This document shows, piece by piece, positions 28,415 through 37,170 of a stretch of DNA of 64,000 bases (its first letter is position 1; each line of letters starts with the position of its first letter). The stretch spans positions 56,290 through 120,289 of the forward strand of contig CAWGYT010000029.1 in NCBI GenBank assembly GCA_963826795.1, given 5' to 3'. The position numbers and the translations under genes were made by a program. A model generated the notes under the pieces. It was not told the DNA's origin, did no database searches, and worked only from the letters and a program-made list of their open reading frames with translations. Source of the DNA: CAWGYT01 sp963826795 (GTDB lineage: Bacteria; Planctomycetota; Planctomycetia; Pirellulales; Pirellulaceae).

Positions 28415-28968
28415 CCCCTGGGCACTCCCCCAACTTCCAGCGGCTCCACCTGCGAAAGCTCCGTCGCTGACGGCGAATTCCCCTCGCCGGCCGCTCTCGT
28501 ATTCGCATTAAGACCCATCAAATTGCCCCAGGCGAACCTGCGCTCGAACGACATCGACGCCGGTAGCTCGATGCTTCCAAGCTCAACCCGCCTTCAGACC
28601 CTCGTTTCCGTTCGATGTGGATTCCAAGTCGCGTGACGCGTCCACGGCCCCCGTCCTGGACGCACCAAAGTCTACCCTAGACCTCCGAGGTCCCTGCAGC
28701 AAGGACTCTCGCGGTCCTCCCGTCGCCATTTGAGCCATTCGGCGTCGTTCTTCGGTCGTTGACGTCCGGTGTCGATTCGCTTCCCCGCGCAGGAACGCAC
28801 GCGGTAGGTCCCACCGGCTGAGAGTCTGATTGACCCCCGGCCGGGCAGGCCAATACGCTGCAAGCCGGATCACGATTTCGGCCGTGAGTCTCCGGCCTCA
28901 ACTGCCGCCGAAGTTGCGAAACGTGATCTCTGTCACGCCATGCTTTGTGATTGAAAGGAGTCCCCGAC
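28415..28968. other. Gene-free intergenic stretch
   Basis: Lies between the divergent ClC gene and the DEAQ-repeat gene. Short open frames on the minus strand (for example 28583-28873) have no coherent composition or start signals and are rejected. An AAGGAG ribosome binding site at about 28955 marks the next start. Confidence 0.5.
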
Positions 28969-29964
28969 ATGCTCTCGATGATGTTCAATTTCCTGATCCA
29001 CTTTGTTTCACTCCTGCCCCTGCCCTTTGACGCTCCCGCCCTGGAATCGCTGGCCCGACCGCGGATCTCGGCGGGCAAGGGAAGTGCCAGCACACCCGTT
29101 CAGCCATTCGACGCCTGCGGACTGCCACCCGACTTGGCACAGGAGGTGGACCGGTCCGACCCGCCGGAGGATCCGCAGGACGCCGCCGAGGCGCCGGACG
29201 GGGTGACCGATGTGCCCGAGTCGACGCCCCAGAAACGGGCGGCCAAGCGTAACGCACGCCCGAGGAAACGCCAACCCCAACCGAGCGATGAAGCCCAACC
29301 GAGCGATGAAGCCCAACCGAGCGATGAAGCCCAACCGAGCGATGAAGCCCAAGGGAGCGATGAAGCCCAAGGGAGTGACGCGCAGGCACCTCGGCGACGG
29401 CTGCCACGCTACTTCGCTCAATTGGATCTTGAAGCCACCCAACGCGACCAGATCGACGCCTTGTTGAGGCAATACGCGGCGCAATTGGAGCGGCTCCGCG
29501 AGCAGCTTCGAGCGATGGAAGCCGAGCGGGAGAATCGGCTGAAGGAGGTCCTCACGCGCAGCCAGCAACGCAAGCTGAAGCAGCTGCAGGAAGCGCAGTC
29601 AGGAGAAAAAGACGGGACCGTGAGGGCTCGTCGGCAGACGTGCTGTCTCGAGGAAGTCGGAGGTGCGAAGCTGCTGGTCCGCCGGAGTGCCAGCACGCAC
29701 CTTCGTCCCGGCTCGCGGGGGCCAGCTTGGGTCCCTTCGGGCGACTCATACGCCGCTGTCACTTCCCCTCGAAATGACGGGAGCACATGGAATTATTGGA
29801 AAATTCGGAAAAGTCAGCCCAGGTTTCCTGCCGAAAAGCGTGTTAGCCAAGCCAACATCCAACCCAAGGGAATCTGGTTTCATGAACAAAGTCGCACTGG
29901 TCACCGGAATCACGGGTCAAGACGGGTCGTATCTCGCCGAGTTCTTGCTGAGCAAGGGATATGA
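28969..29964 (+). CDS. Exported Spy-like charged-helix protein with PSDEAQ repeats, 3' end uncertain
   Basis: ATG 28969 follows AAGGAG at the right distance. A hydrophobic N-terminus (FNFLIHFVSLLPLPF) suggests export. Residues about 105-140 are six tandem (P/G)SDEAQ-type hexapeptides. Next comes a charged helix (LDLEATQRDQIDALLRQY, then LERLREQLRAMEAERENRLK and LTRSQQRKLKQL), like the Spy/CpxP and heavy-metal sensor LTxxQ helices. After residue about 215 the sequence turns low-quality, Arg-rich and overlaps gmd by 83 bp, so a one-base indel in the A-run near 29610 probably ends the real gene there. Confidence 0.55.
   Translation: MLSMMFNFLIHFVSLLPLPFDAPALESLARPRISAGKGSASTPVQPFDACGLPPDLAQEVDRSDPPEDPQDAAEAPDGVTDVPESTPQKRAAKRNARPRKRQPQPSDEAQPSDEAQPSDEAQPSDEAQGSDEAQGSDAQAPRRRLPRYFAQLDLEATQRDQIDALLRQYAAQLERLREQLRAMEAERENRLKEVLTRSQQRKLKQLQEAQSGEKDGTVRARRQTCCLEEVGGAKLLVRRSASTHLRPGSRGPAWVPSGDSYAAVTSPRNDGSTWNYWKIRKSQPRFPAEKRVSQANIQPKGIWFHEQSRTGHRNHGSRRVVSRRVLAEQGI
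29281..29388 (+). repeat. 18-bp minisatellite encoding (P/G)SDEAQ
   Basis: CCGAGCGATGAAGCCCAA occurs four times in a row, then GGGAGCGATGAAGCCCAA once and a diverged sixth unit. It is in frame with the host gene, so unit number can change without a frameshift. Confidence 0.92.
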
Positions 29965-30895
29965 GGTTCATGGCGTCGTCCGGCATACGAGCACGGAGAC
30001 GTATGGACGGATTGATCATCTGCGGGAGCGGGTCTCGTTGCACAAGGCCGACCTGCTGGACGAGGGCTCGTTGACGACACTGGTCGAGCAAGTTCAGCCG
30101 ACGGAGTTTTACAATCTCGCGGCCATGAGTTTCGTGCCGGTCAGCTGGCAGCAACCGACGTTCACGACGGAGGTGACGGGGCTGGGTGCCTTGCGGGCCT
30201 TGGAGGCGATTCGCAGCGTCAATCCCCAGATTCGGTTTTACCAAGCCAGCAGCAGCGAGATGTACGGGCGGGTGGTGGAAACGCCGCAGAGTGAAACGAC
30301 ACGTTTCTATCCGCGCAGTCCCTACGCGGTGGCCAAAGTGTTTGCTCACCATATCACGGTGAACTATCGCGAAAGCTACTCAATGTACGCCTGCAGCGGG
30401 ATCCTCTTCAACCATGAATCGCCTCGCAGAGGTCTGGACTTCGTAACCCGCAAGATCACCCACGCGGCGGCTCGCATCAAATTGGGTCTGCAAGAAGAGT
30501 TGCGGTTGGGAAATCTCGACGCGTGCCGTGACTGGGGATTCGCGGGCGACTACGTCGAGGCGATGTGGCTGATGCTGCAACAGGACGAGCCGGACGACTA
30601 CGTGATCGGCACGGGCCACACGACGCGGGTCGGCGACTTCGTCGATTTGGCGTTTGAATATCTGGGTCTGGACGCGCAAGACCACGTGGTGATCGATCCC
30701 AAGTTCTACCGCCCGGCGGAGGTGAGTCTGCTGCTGGCGAATCCCCGCAAGGCGAAAGAGAAACTGGGCTGGGAACCGCAGACGGACCTCCGGCAGCTTG
30801 TCCAAATGATGGTCGATTACGACCTTTCCCTGGCCAGTGCCGAGCTCAAGTCGATGCCTCGTGCGAGCGTCACGGGCGGGCGCGTGGCAGCTTAG
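29882..30895 (+). CDS. gmd: GDP-mannose 4,6-dehydratase
   Basis: 337 residues from ATG 29882 (AAGGGA upstream). The NAD(P) motif TGITGQDGSYLAEFL, the substrate region FYQASSSEMYGRV and the catalytic YAVAK with upstream Thr/Ser are present; NHESPRRG and FVTRKI are specific to GMD. It dehydrates GDP-mannose to GDP-4-keto-6-deoxymannose, the branch point to GDP-fucose, GDP-rhamnose and GDP-perosamine. The next gene is a sugar aminotransferase, which points to perosamine. First gene of the polysaccharide locus. Confidence 0.95.
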   Translation: MNKVALVTGITGQDGSYLAEFLLSKGYEVHGVVRHTSTETYGRIDHLRERVSLHKADLLDEGSLTTLVEQVQPTEFYNLAAMSFVPVSWQQPTFTTEVTGLGALRALEAIRSVNPQIRFYQASSSEMYGRVVETPQSETTRFYPRSPYAVAKVFAHHITVNYRESYSMYACSGILFNHESPRRGLDFVTRKITHAAARIKLGLQEELRLGNLDACRDWGFAGDYVEAMWLMLQQDEPDDYVIGTGHTTRVGDFVDLAFEYLGLDAQDHVVIDPKFYRPAEVSLLLANPRKAKEKLGWEPQTDLRQLVQMMVDYDLSLASAELKSMPRASVTGGRVAA

Positions 30896-30938
30896 CGTCG
30901 TGTGAATCGTCGAAGCGGAGATCAGGAGATTCTCAACC

Positions 30939-32099
30939 ATGCGGCGTTCACCGATTCGTGTTGCGGAGCCGGTGCTGGACGGAAACGAACGGGCGTATGT
31001 GCTCGATTGCCTGGACAGCACGTGGATTTCATCCCGCGGCAAATACATCGAACGTTTCGAGGCGATGGTCGCCGAGTTTGTCGGCGTGCGGCACGCCATC
31101 GCGACCAACAATGGCACGACCGCGTTGCACCTGGCCTTGGCGGCCCTGGGCATCGGCCCGGGGGACGAGGTGATCGTACCGACGTTAACGTACATCGCCT
31201 CGGTCAACGCGATCCGATATTGCGGTGCGACGCCGGTCTTCGTCGATTGCTCCAGCCCGTCGCTCGCCCTGGATCCGCAGCAAGTCGAAGAAAAAATAAC
31301 GAGTCGGACGCGCGGCATCGTCCCGGTTCCCCTGTACGGACATCCGGTTGACTGGACGGCACTGAGCGAGCTGGCCGACCAGTTCCAGTTGAGTGTGGTC
31401 GAGGACGCGGCCGAGGCGTTGGGGGCACGTTTTCAGGACCGCCCCGTCGGCGCCTGGGGCACCTGCGCCACGTTCAGCTTCTTCGGCAACAAGATCATCA
31501 CGACGGGCGAAGGGGGCATGGTCGTCACCGACGACGCGGAACTGGCGGCGCGACTCCGACTGCTGCGTGGACAGGCCGTGTCGCCGGACCGCTGCTATTG
31601 GCACAACGAGGTGGGCTTCAACTATCGGATGACCAACGTGGCCGCCGCCATTGGTTGTGCTCAAATGGAGAAAATCGACGACCACCTTGCGCGTCGACAA
31701 CAAGTTGCGAGCTGGTACTTCAGCGCGTTAGACGGTCACCGCGACCTGTTCCTGCTACCCGACTCCGCACCGAACGCCCATCACTGCTACTGGATGTTCT
31801 CGGTCGTGATGCGGTCGGCCATTTCGGCGTCCCGCGACGACCTGATTTCACAACTGGCCGAATGCGGCATCGAGACTCGCCCGATTTTTTATCCCGTCCA
31901 TTGGATGCCGCCCTACCAGGAGGCTGTCGGTACCTACCCGGTCGCCGAATACCACTCCCGTCGCGGGATCAGCTTGCCAACTCACGGTCGCCTCACGGAA
32001 GAGGACGTTCGCTACGTTTCCGAACAACTTGTGCGGCTCGCTCGCTCGTCCGTTCGAGAGGACACGCCGGTCTCCGAACCAAGTCGGCGCGCGGCGTAG
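30939..32099 (+). CDS. per: DegT/DnrJ-family PLP aminotransferase, probable GDP-perosamine synthase
   Basis: 386 residues with AGGAGA before ATG 30939. N-terminal TWISSRGKYIERFE, ATNNGTTALHLALAALG, the VEDAAEALGA region and SFFGNKIITTGEGG, whose Lys binds PLP, are all typical of sugar aminotransferases of the RfbE/Per group. With the adjacent gmd it should convert GDP-4-keto-6-deoxymannose to GDP-perosamine. A NeuD-type acetyltransferase 4 kb downstream would add the N-acetyl group. Substrate is inferred from context; other DegT enzymes use UDP- or dTDP-keto sugars. Confidence 0.85.
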   Translation: MRRSPIRVAEPVLDGNERAYVLDCLDSTWISSRGKYIERFEAMVAEFVGVRHAIATNNGTTALHLALAALGIGPGDEVIVPTLTYIASVNAIRYCGATPVFVDCSSPSLALDPQQVEEKITSRTRGIVPVPLYGHPVDWTALSELADQFQLSVVEDAAEALGARFQDRPVGAWGTCATFSFFGNKIITTGEGGMVVTDDAELAARLRLLRGQAVSPDRCYWHNEVGFNYRMTNVAAAIGCAQMEKIDDHLARRQQVASWYFSALDGHRDLFLLPDSAPNAHHCYWMFSVVMRSAISASRDDLISQLAECGIETRPIFYPVHWMPPYQEAVGTYPVAEYHSRRGISLPTHGRLTEEDVRYVSEQLVRLARSSVREDTPVSEPSRRAA

Positions 32100-32152
32100 C
32101 AGCCGTCGCGGTTTCACGCGTTCAACCTTAGACCAAGGAAGAGACGGGTCAC

Positions 32153-33189
32153 GTGAAGTTCATCTTGGCATCGAGCTATGTCCCTTTCATTAAAGGGGGT
32201 GGAACCGCCATCGTCGAGTGGCTGGAGGCGAAACTGCTTGAGTATGGGCACAGCGTCGAGACGATTTTCCTGCCATTCGTCGAGTCGATGGATGACATGC
32301 TCGATCAAATGCTCAGCTACCGGCTGTTGGATCTCACCGACTCGGCCGATCGGCTGGTCGCTTTTCGGCCCCCCGCGTATCTCTTGCGCCACCCTCACAA
32401 GGTGCTGTGGTTCATTCATCATGTACGAGCTTACTACGACCTGTGGGGTTCGGACTACTGCGGGATCCCGGACAACCCGCGGACGCGGGCCTTCCGCCAG
32501 CGTCTGATGGACGCCGACCAAGTCGGGCTGGCCGAGGCCCAACAGGTGTTCACGAATTCGCAGATCGTCTCGGATCGACTCCAGAAATTCAACCGCGTCG
32601 ACAGTGAAGTTCTGTACCCTCCGGTGCTGGAGCCAAGCCGTTTTTACAGCGAGTCCTACGATCCCGTCGTGGTCTGTATCTGCCGCATGGAACATCACAA
32701 GCGGCAACATTTATTGGTCGAGGCAATGCGTTACACGCGGAGCAAGGCGCGGCTGATCCTGGCGGGCAAGAGTCACTCGGGCAGCTATCCGCGCAAGTTG
32801 AAAATGATGGTCCTGAAGCACTGTCTGCAAGCCAAGGTCCAGATTCTCGATCGCTGGATCTCCGAAGACGAAAAAAGCCAATTGCTGGCGCGTTGTGCGG
32901 CGCGGCGTACCTGCCTTTCGATGAGGACTCGTACGGCTATCCGTCGATCGAAGCTCAACACGCCTGCAAGGCGGTCCTGACCACGCACGATAGCGGCGGT
33001 GTCCTGGAATTGGTCCGTGACGGCGAGAATGGCTTCATCACGGACCCGGATCCACAGGCAATCGCCGCCGCGATCGACCGCCTGGTCGAGACGCCGGGAC
33101 TGGCGCAGCGGATGGGTCACGAGGGCCCCCGCCGCATGCACGAGCTGGGTATTAACTGGGACCACGTGATTCGTAGGCTGACCGCATGA
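32153..33189 (+). CDS. GT4-like glycosyltransferase, one frameshift (paralogue of the next gene)
   Basis: Starts at GTG 32153. The N-terminal Rossmann-like half has SSYVPFIKGGGTAIVEWL and ends with VVVCICRMEHHKRQHLLVEA (about residues 185-205), the start of the nucleotide-binding half. The frame breaks near 32897 and the C-terminal motif AYLPFDEDSYGYPSIEAQ with SGGVLELVRDGENGFI follows in another frame. The combined length is about 345 residues. It ends with a 4-bp ATGA overlap with the next glycosyltransferase, so the two are translationally coupled. It is clearly similar to that neighbour. Substrate unknown; probably builds a perosamine-containing glycan. Confidence 0.83.
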
Positions 33190-34218
33190 AAATTCTGGTG
33201 ATCAACAATATGGTGCCGTTCCTGCGCGGCGGAGCGGAAAAGCTGGCCGATAACCTGGTCCGCAATCTGAACCGCTACGGCCATGACGCCGAGCTGTTGC
33301 GGATTCCGTTTCGGTGGGACCCTCCCGAGCGGCTCTACGACGAACTGTTTGCTTGTCGTATGATGCGGCTGTACAACGTCGACCGTGTAATCGGCCTGAA
33401 GTTTCCCGCCTATCTGATTCCGCATCCGGACAAGACGTTGTGGCTGATCCATCAATATCGCCAGGCTTACGATCTGGCCGAGACGTCGCTGACGAATCTT
33501 CCGGACAACGACGAAGGCCGCAACTTGCGTCACTGCATCGCCGCGGCGGACAAGGAATGCTTCAATTCCGCCCAGAATATCTTTGCGATCTCACGGGTCG
33601 TGAAAGAGCGTCTGAACCATTTCAACGGCTTCGATAGCCACGTCCTCCATCCGCCTCTGGATGACGCCGACATCTTTCACCCGGAAGCGAGTGACAACTA
33701 CTTGTTCGCCGGTGGCCGAATCAATGATGCCAAGCGGCAGCATTTGCTGGTTGAGGCGATGCGTTATGTCCGGCACGGGACTCGCCTGATCGTGGCGGGT
33801 CCGCCCGACCGACCGGAAGATGGTCAGCGTCTGCTGGATTTGGTCGCCGCGCACAAGCTGCAAGACCGAGTCCAGATCGAACTGGGATTCCATCCGCGAC
33901 CGCGGCTGGCAGCGTGGGTCAATCGCGCACTTGCCTGTGCCAACATACCTTTCGACGAAGACTACGGATACGTCACCTTGGAGGCCTTCTATGGAGGCAA
34001 ACCGGTCCTCACCTGCCACGATTCCGGGGGCGTCTTGGATTTCGTCACGGATCAGCAAACGGGTCGCGTCGTCTCTCCCGAACCGCGCGCTGGCGGCGGC
34101 GATCGACGAGCTGAGTGAAAACCGCCTGCAAACGACACGCTGGGGCGAACAAGCTCGTGATCGAATCCATCAAGAGAACATCAACTGGCCCGCTACGGTC
34201 AAGAGGTTGGTCGCATGA
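33186..34218 (+). CDS. GT4-like glycosyltransferase, frameshift near the end
   Basis: Start ATG 33186 overlaps the previous stop (ATGA). MVPFLRGGAEKLADNLVRNL, AKRQHLLVEAMRYVRHG and PFDEDYGYVTLEAFYGGKP with SGGVLDFVTD are the same landmarks as in the upstream gene. A break near 34085 (CGCGC run) is followed by AIDELSENRLQ to the TGA at 34216-34218, which itself overlaps the next ATG. Combined length about 344 residues. Tandem duplication with the previous gene is likely. Confidence 0.85.
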
Positions 34219-35567
34219 GGATCGCTTGGTACACGCCCTTTTCCGCCAATTCGGCGATCGGCCACTTCAGCCAGCTGGTGGTGCAAGCTCTGCGCAACTT
34301 GGACGTCGAGGTTCTGCTGGTCCGCAGCGAAGAAAAAACGGCGGCCGTGCGGTCCGTTCCGCCGATCTGCCGGACGGAAAAATGGGCCTGGGCCGCGGAC
34401 TTCAACCAAGCGCCGCAAGCGGTGTTGGCGTCCTATGACCTGATTGTCTACAACCTGGGCGACCACCACGACTTCCATGCCTATTGTTACCGTCACCAGC
34501 CTCAGGCACCTGGGCTGTCCATCCTCCACGATTACAGCTTGCACCACGCGATGCTGATGTATTGCCACGCGACCGCGCCGGCAAACGGGAGCTACCGCGA
34601 TCATCTGCATGCGGAGTGCGGCGTCGAGGTCACCGCGGCCTACGATGGGGCCACCGTTCACGGCAACGAGCACCACTGGTGGCACGCGGAAATCGCACGC
34701 CACCCGGTCTATCGCTGGGCGATGTCGGAAACATTGGGAGTCGTGACGCACGCGGATTTCTACCGCGCCACGGTGGCCGAGCGTCTGGGTTGCCCGACAA
34801 CGACGATTCCCCTGGCCTACGACTCGCCGCTGTCGGATGACGATGCCAAACCCGCCGGACCGAGGGACAAGTTGACGATCGTCACGGTCGGAGCCGTGAA
34901 TGCCAACAAGCGTTATCAGGCGGTAATTCGTGCGTTAGCCGAGTCGCCGTTGCTGCGAGAGCGTTGTCGCTATCGGATCGTAGGCCCCGCGGATGAGCCG
35001 CGACAGCAATTGATCGCGACAACGCTCAACGCTCAGCGGCACCGACCGGACGTGACGCTGACCGGTCGGGTCGATCGGAAGACGTTACGACAGGAACTGC
35101 AAAACGCCGACATTATTTCCTGTCTCCGGTATCCGGCCTTGGAAGGTGCCTCGGCCAGCGTGATCGAAGGCCTGCTGTCCGGCAAGCCGGTCATCGTTTG
35201 CGACACGGGCTGCTACCAGGAAATACCGGACGAAGCCGTGTTCAAGGTCGCGCCGCAGCGGGAACACCAGGAACTCACACGGGCGCTGGAACAAATCGTG
35301 ACGCAGTATGACGCCGCCTGCCAGCGGGCACGATTCGCTCAGCAGTGGGCACGCCAGCGTCACCATCCCTCCGCCTATGCTCAGCAACTACTTCAGTTTG
35401 CCAATCAGGTCCTGCACAATCGTCCGGTCTTGGCAATCGCAGATCGTTTCGCCAATCAATTACGCCGGTGGAACGTGCCGGCCGATGAACACTTGATGAG
35501 ACGCTTGGACCTCGCGATGCACGATCTCTTCGGCGACCGTGCCGCCGAGAAACGATCGGCAGCTTGA
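34215..35567 (+). CDS. Glycosyltransferase, GT4-like
   Basis: 450 residues, intact, start ATG 34215 overlapping the upstream stop. N-terminal MRIAWYTPFSANSAIGHFSQ and a sugar-nucleotide half with IVTVGAVNANKRYQAVIRAL (about 225-245) and YPALEGASASVIEGLLSGKP, where Glu residues bind donor phosphate in GT4 enzymes. C-terminal helices (about 380-450) are longer than usual. It should add one sugar of the glycan; donor and acceptor are not evident. Same operon as the two preceding genes. Confidence 0.83.
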   Translation: MRIAWYTPFSANSAIGHFSQLVVQALRNLDVEVLLVRSEEKTAAVRSVPPICRTEKWAWAADFNQAPQAVLASYDLIVYNLGDHHDFHAYCYRHQPQAPGLSILHDYSLHHAMLMYCHATAPANGSYRDHLHAECGVEVTAAYDGATVHGNEHHWWHAEIARHPVYRWAMSETLGVVTHADFYRATVAERLGCPTTTIPLAYDSPLSDDDAKPAGPRDKLTIVTVGAVNANKRYQAVIRALAESPLLRERCRYRIVGPADEPRQQLIATTLNAQRHRPDVTLTGRVDRKTLRQELQNADIISCLRYPALEGASASVIEGLLSGKPVIVCDTGCYQEIPDEAVFKVAPQREHQELTRALEQIVTQYDAACQRARFAQQWARQRHHPSAYAQQLLQFANQVLHNRPVLAIADRFANQLRRWNVPADEHLMRRLDLAMHDLFGDRAAEKRSAA

Positions 35568-35597
35568 GGCCTCGGGCGATCAACGAGAAGGAAACCC

Positions 35598-36188
35598 ATG
35601 GACTTCGTTCCCAGCCATCGACTACGTTCGCGGCTCGCACCTGGCCCCAGCCAGACGCACGTCGCGCAGACTTTGCCCGTGCCGGTCTTCGTGGCACTCC
35701 GGCGGTGCGCCGAGCAATTCGCGCGGTGCGCCTTCACCGGATTCCACGAGCCCGAAACGCTCGGTGACCGTCGTTACATCTGGACCCGCGGCGAAGCGCA
35801 AGTGGACTGTTTCTTCGTGGAGCCGGCGAAGCTCCAATACATCTGGGTGGAGATTGCCGCCACCGCGCCCCACGGTGCTCGCGTCCGACTTTCGGTTGAT
35901 GGTCGGGTCCTCCGCGAACACGTGCTGATCACGGGCCGTTGCACGCTGATGGCCCGCCTGCCCGAAGCGCGGGTCTTCCATCAGTTGAAACTTGAACTCA
36001 ATAGCGACACGTTTGTTCCCAATCAGCTGGAAGTGGGTCTCGGCGACACGCGTGAGCTGGGTGTCGCCGTTCGCGGAATCGTCTTCGGAAAGCGACTTCT
36101 GAGGTACCTGCCCGGGTCCTACTTCCGAAAGCCATTGCGCAAGAAACTCAAGAGTCTTGTCGGCCTGGCGGGGAGGCGAGCGGCCTGA
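35598..36188 (+). CDS. Unknown protein in the polysaccharide locus
   Basis: 196 residues with AAGGAA before ATG 35598. No signal peptide or membrane helix; the body is predicted beta-rich (YIWVEIAATAPHGARVRLSV, FHQLKLELNSDTFVPNQLEV) and the C-terminus is strongly basic (YFRKPLRKKLKSLVG). The position between a glycosyltransferase and the acetyltransferase suggests a role in glycan modification or assembly. I do not recognise a family. Confidence 0.65.
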   Translation: MDFVPSHRLRSRLAPGPSQTHVAQTLPVPVFVALRRCAEQFARCAFTGFHEPETLGDRRYIWTRGEAQVDCFFVEPAKLQYIWVEIAATAPHGARVRLSVDGRVLREHVLITGRCTLMARLPEARVFHQLKLELNSDTFVPNQLEVGLGDTRELGVAVRGIVFGKRLLRYLPGSYFRKPLRKKLKSLVGLAGRRAA

Positions 36189-36281
36189 AGCCGGGCCAGC
36201 CGATGCGACGACGCGTCTTGTCGCGTCGGTCGACAACGAACCGATCCATCCGTGGTCTCGACACTAGAGGGAAGGGCCAGC

Positions 36282-37004
36282 ATGCAAGATCTCGTGGTGC
36301 TTGGAAGTGGCGGACATGCCAAAGTGGTGATTGAACTATTGCGCGAGGGTCAGCTCTATCGGCCGGTCGCCTGCCTGGGCCCTGCCGCCGGCTCGGTGGA
36401 ATCGGTTTTGGGCGTGCCGTTGATCGGCACCGACAACATGTTGTCGACGTTACGTGCCGAGGGCCTGCGTTTCGCGTTCGTCGCACTCGGTGACAATCGG
36501 CTGCGACAGCAACTCACGACGCAAGCTCGCGAGCTCGGATTCCAATTGGCCAATGCGATCAGTCGCCACGCCACGATTTCCTCCTCGGTCCATTTGGGTC
36601 AGGGAGTGGCGATCATGGCCGGCGCGAATCTGGGGCCCGAGACCCGCCTGGGCGACGGAGTGATCGTCAACACGCATGCCTCGGTCGACCATGACGGTCA
36701 GCTGGCCGATTTTTGTCACCTCGCGCCGGGAGTCACACTCGCAGGTTGCGTGAAGGTGGGAGCGCGTACGTTCGTGGGAACCGGCACCAGTGTGATCCCG
36801 CAGGTCACGCTGGGGGAAGATAGCGTGATTGGGGCCGGGGCGGTTGTCGTAAGAGATCTTCCGCCCGGGGTCGTCGCCTACGGCATCCCGGCCCGACCTC
36901 AGCGTGCCGCCGCCTCCGCGAACTGGCCGGACGATTCGGCCGAACATTCCGGAGACAATCGGGCGGAGGCCACGCCGCGACCTCCGTTACGGCTGGTGAG
37001 TTGA
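36282..37004 (+). CDS. NeuD-type sugar O/N-acyltransferase, probable perosamine N-acetyltransferase
   Basis: 240 residues from ATG 36282 (AGGGAAGG upstream; the frame opens at 36252). The N-terminal Rossmann part LVVLGSGGHAKVVIELL and the left-handed beta-helix hexapeptide repeats (about 100-210, for example GVIVNTHASVDHDGQLADFC and GTGTSVIPQVTLGEDSVIGA) are the NeuD/PglD/PerB plan. The catalytic His is in VDHDG. The enzyme would transfer acetyl from acetyl-CoA to the amino group made by the aminotransferase, giving GDP-N-acetylperosamine. Confidence 0.85.
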   Translation: MQDLVVLGSGGHAKVVIELLREGQLYRPVACLGPAAGSVESVLGVPLIGTDNMLSTLRAEGLRFAFVALGDNRLRQQLTTQARELGFQLANAISRHATISSSVHLGQGVAIMAGANLGPETRLGDGVIVNTHASVDHDGQLADFCHLAPGVTLAGCVKVGARTFVGTGTSVIPQVTLGEDSVIGAGAVVVRDLPPGVVAYGIPARPQRAAASANWPDDSAEHSGDNRAEATPRPPLRLVS

Positions 37005-37170
37005 GATCCATCCGGCACGGGCTGGACAGACGCTCAAAGTACACGCGTTTAGGCATCGATTTAAGGCATTGACTTTCGGCTTGGCCAACGGGACAGCTCG
37101 CGAACAGACGGCGTCGTCTCCGCGACGGGCTGCCCCGCCCCGCCGTCCCTCCGTTGAGAACGACTTCGCC

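Noticed and set aside
28583..29093. Minus-strand frames upstream of the DEAQ-repeat gene
   Set aside because: Arg/Ser-rich translations, no starts with ribosome sites, and overlap with the plus-strand gene.
35622..36236. Minus-strand 204-residue frame opposite the unknown gene of the polysaccharide locus
   Set aside because: The plus frame has a good ribosome binding site and operon spacing; the antisense one does not.
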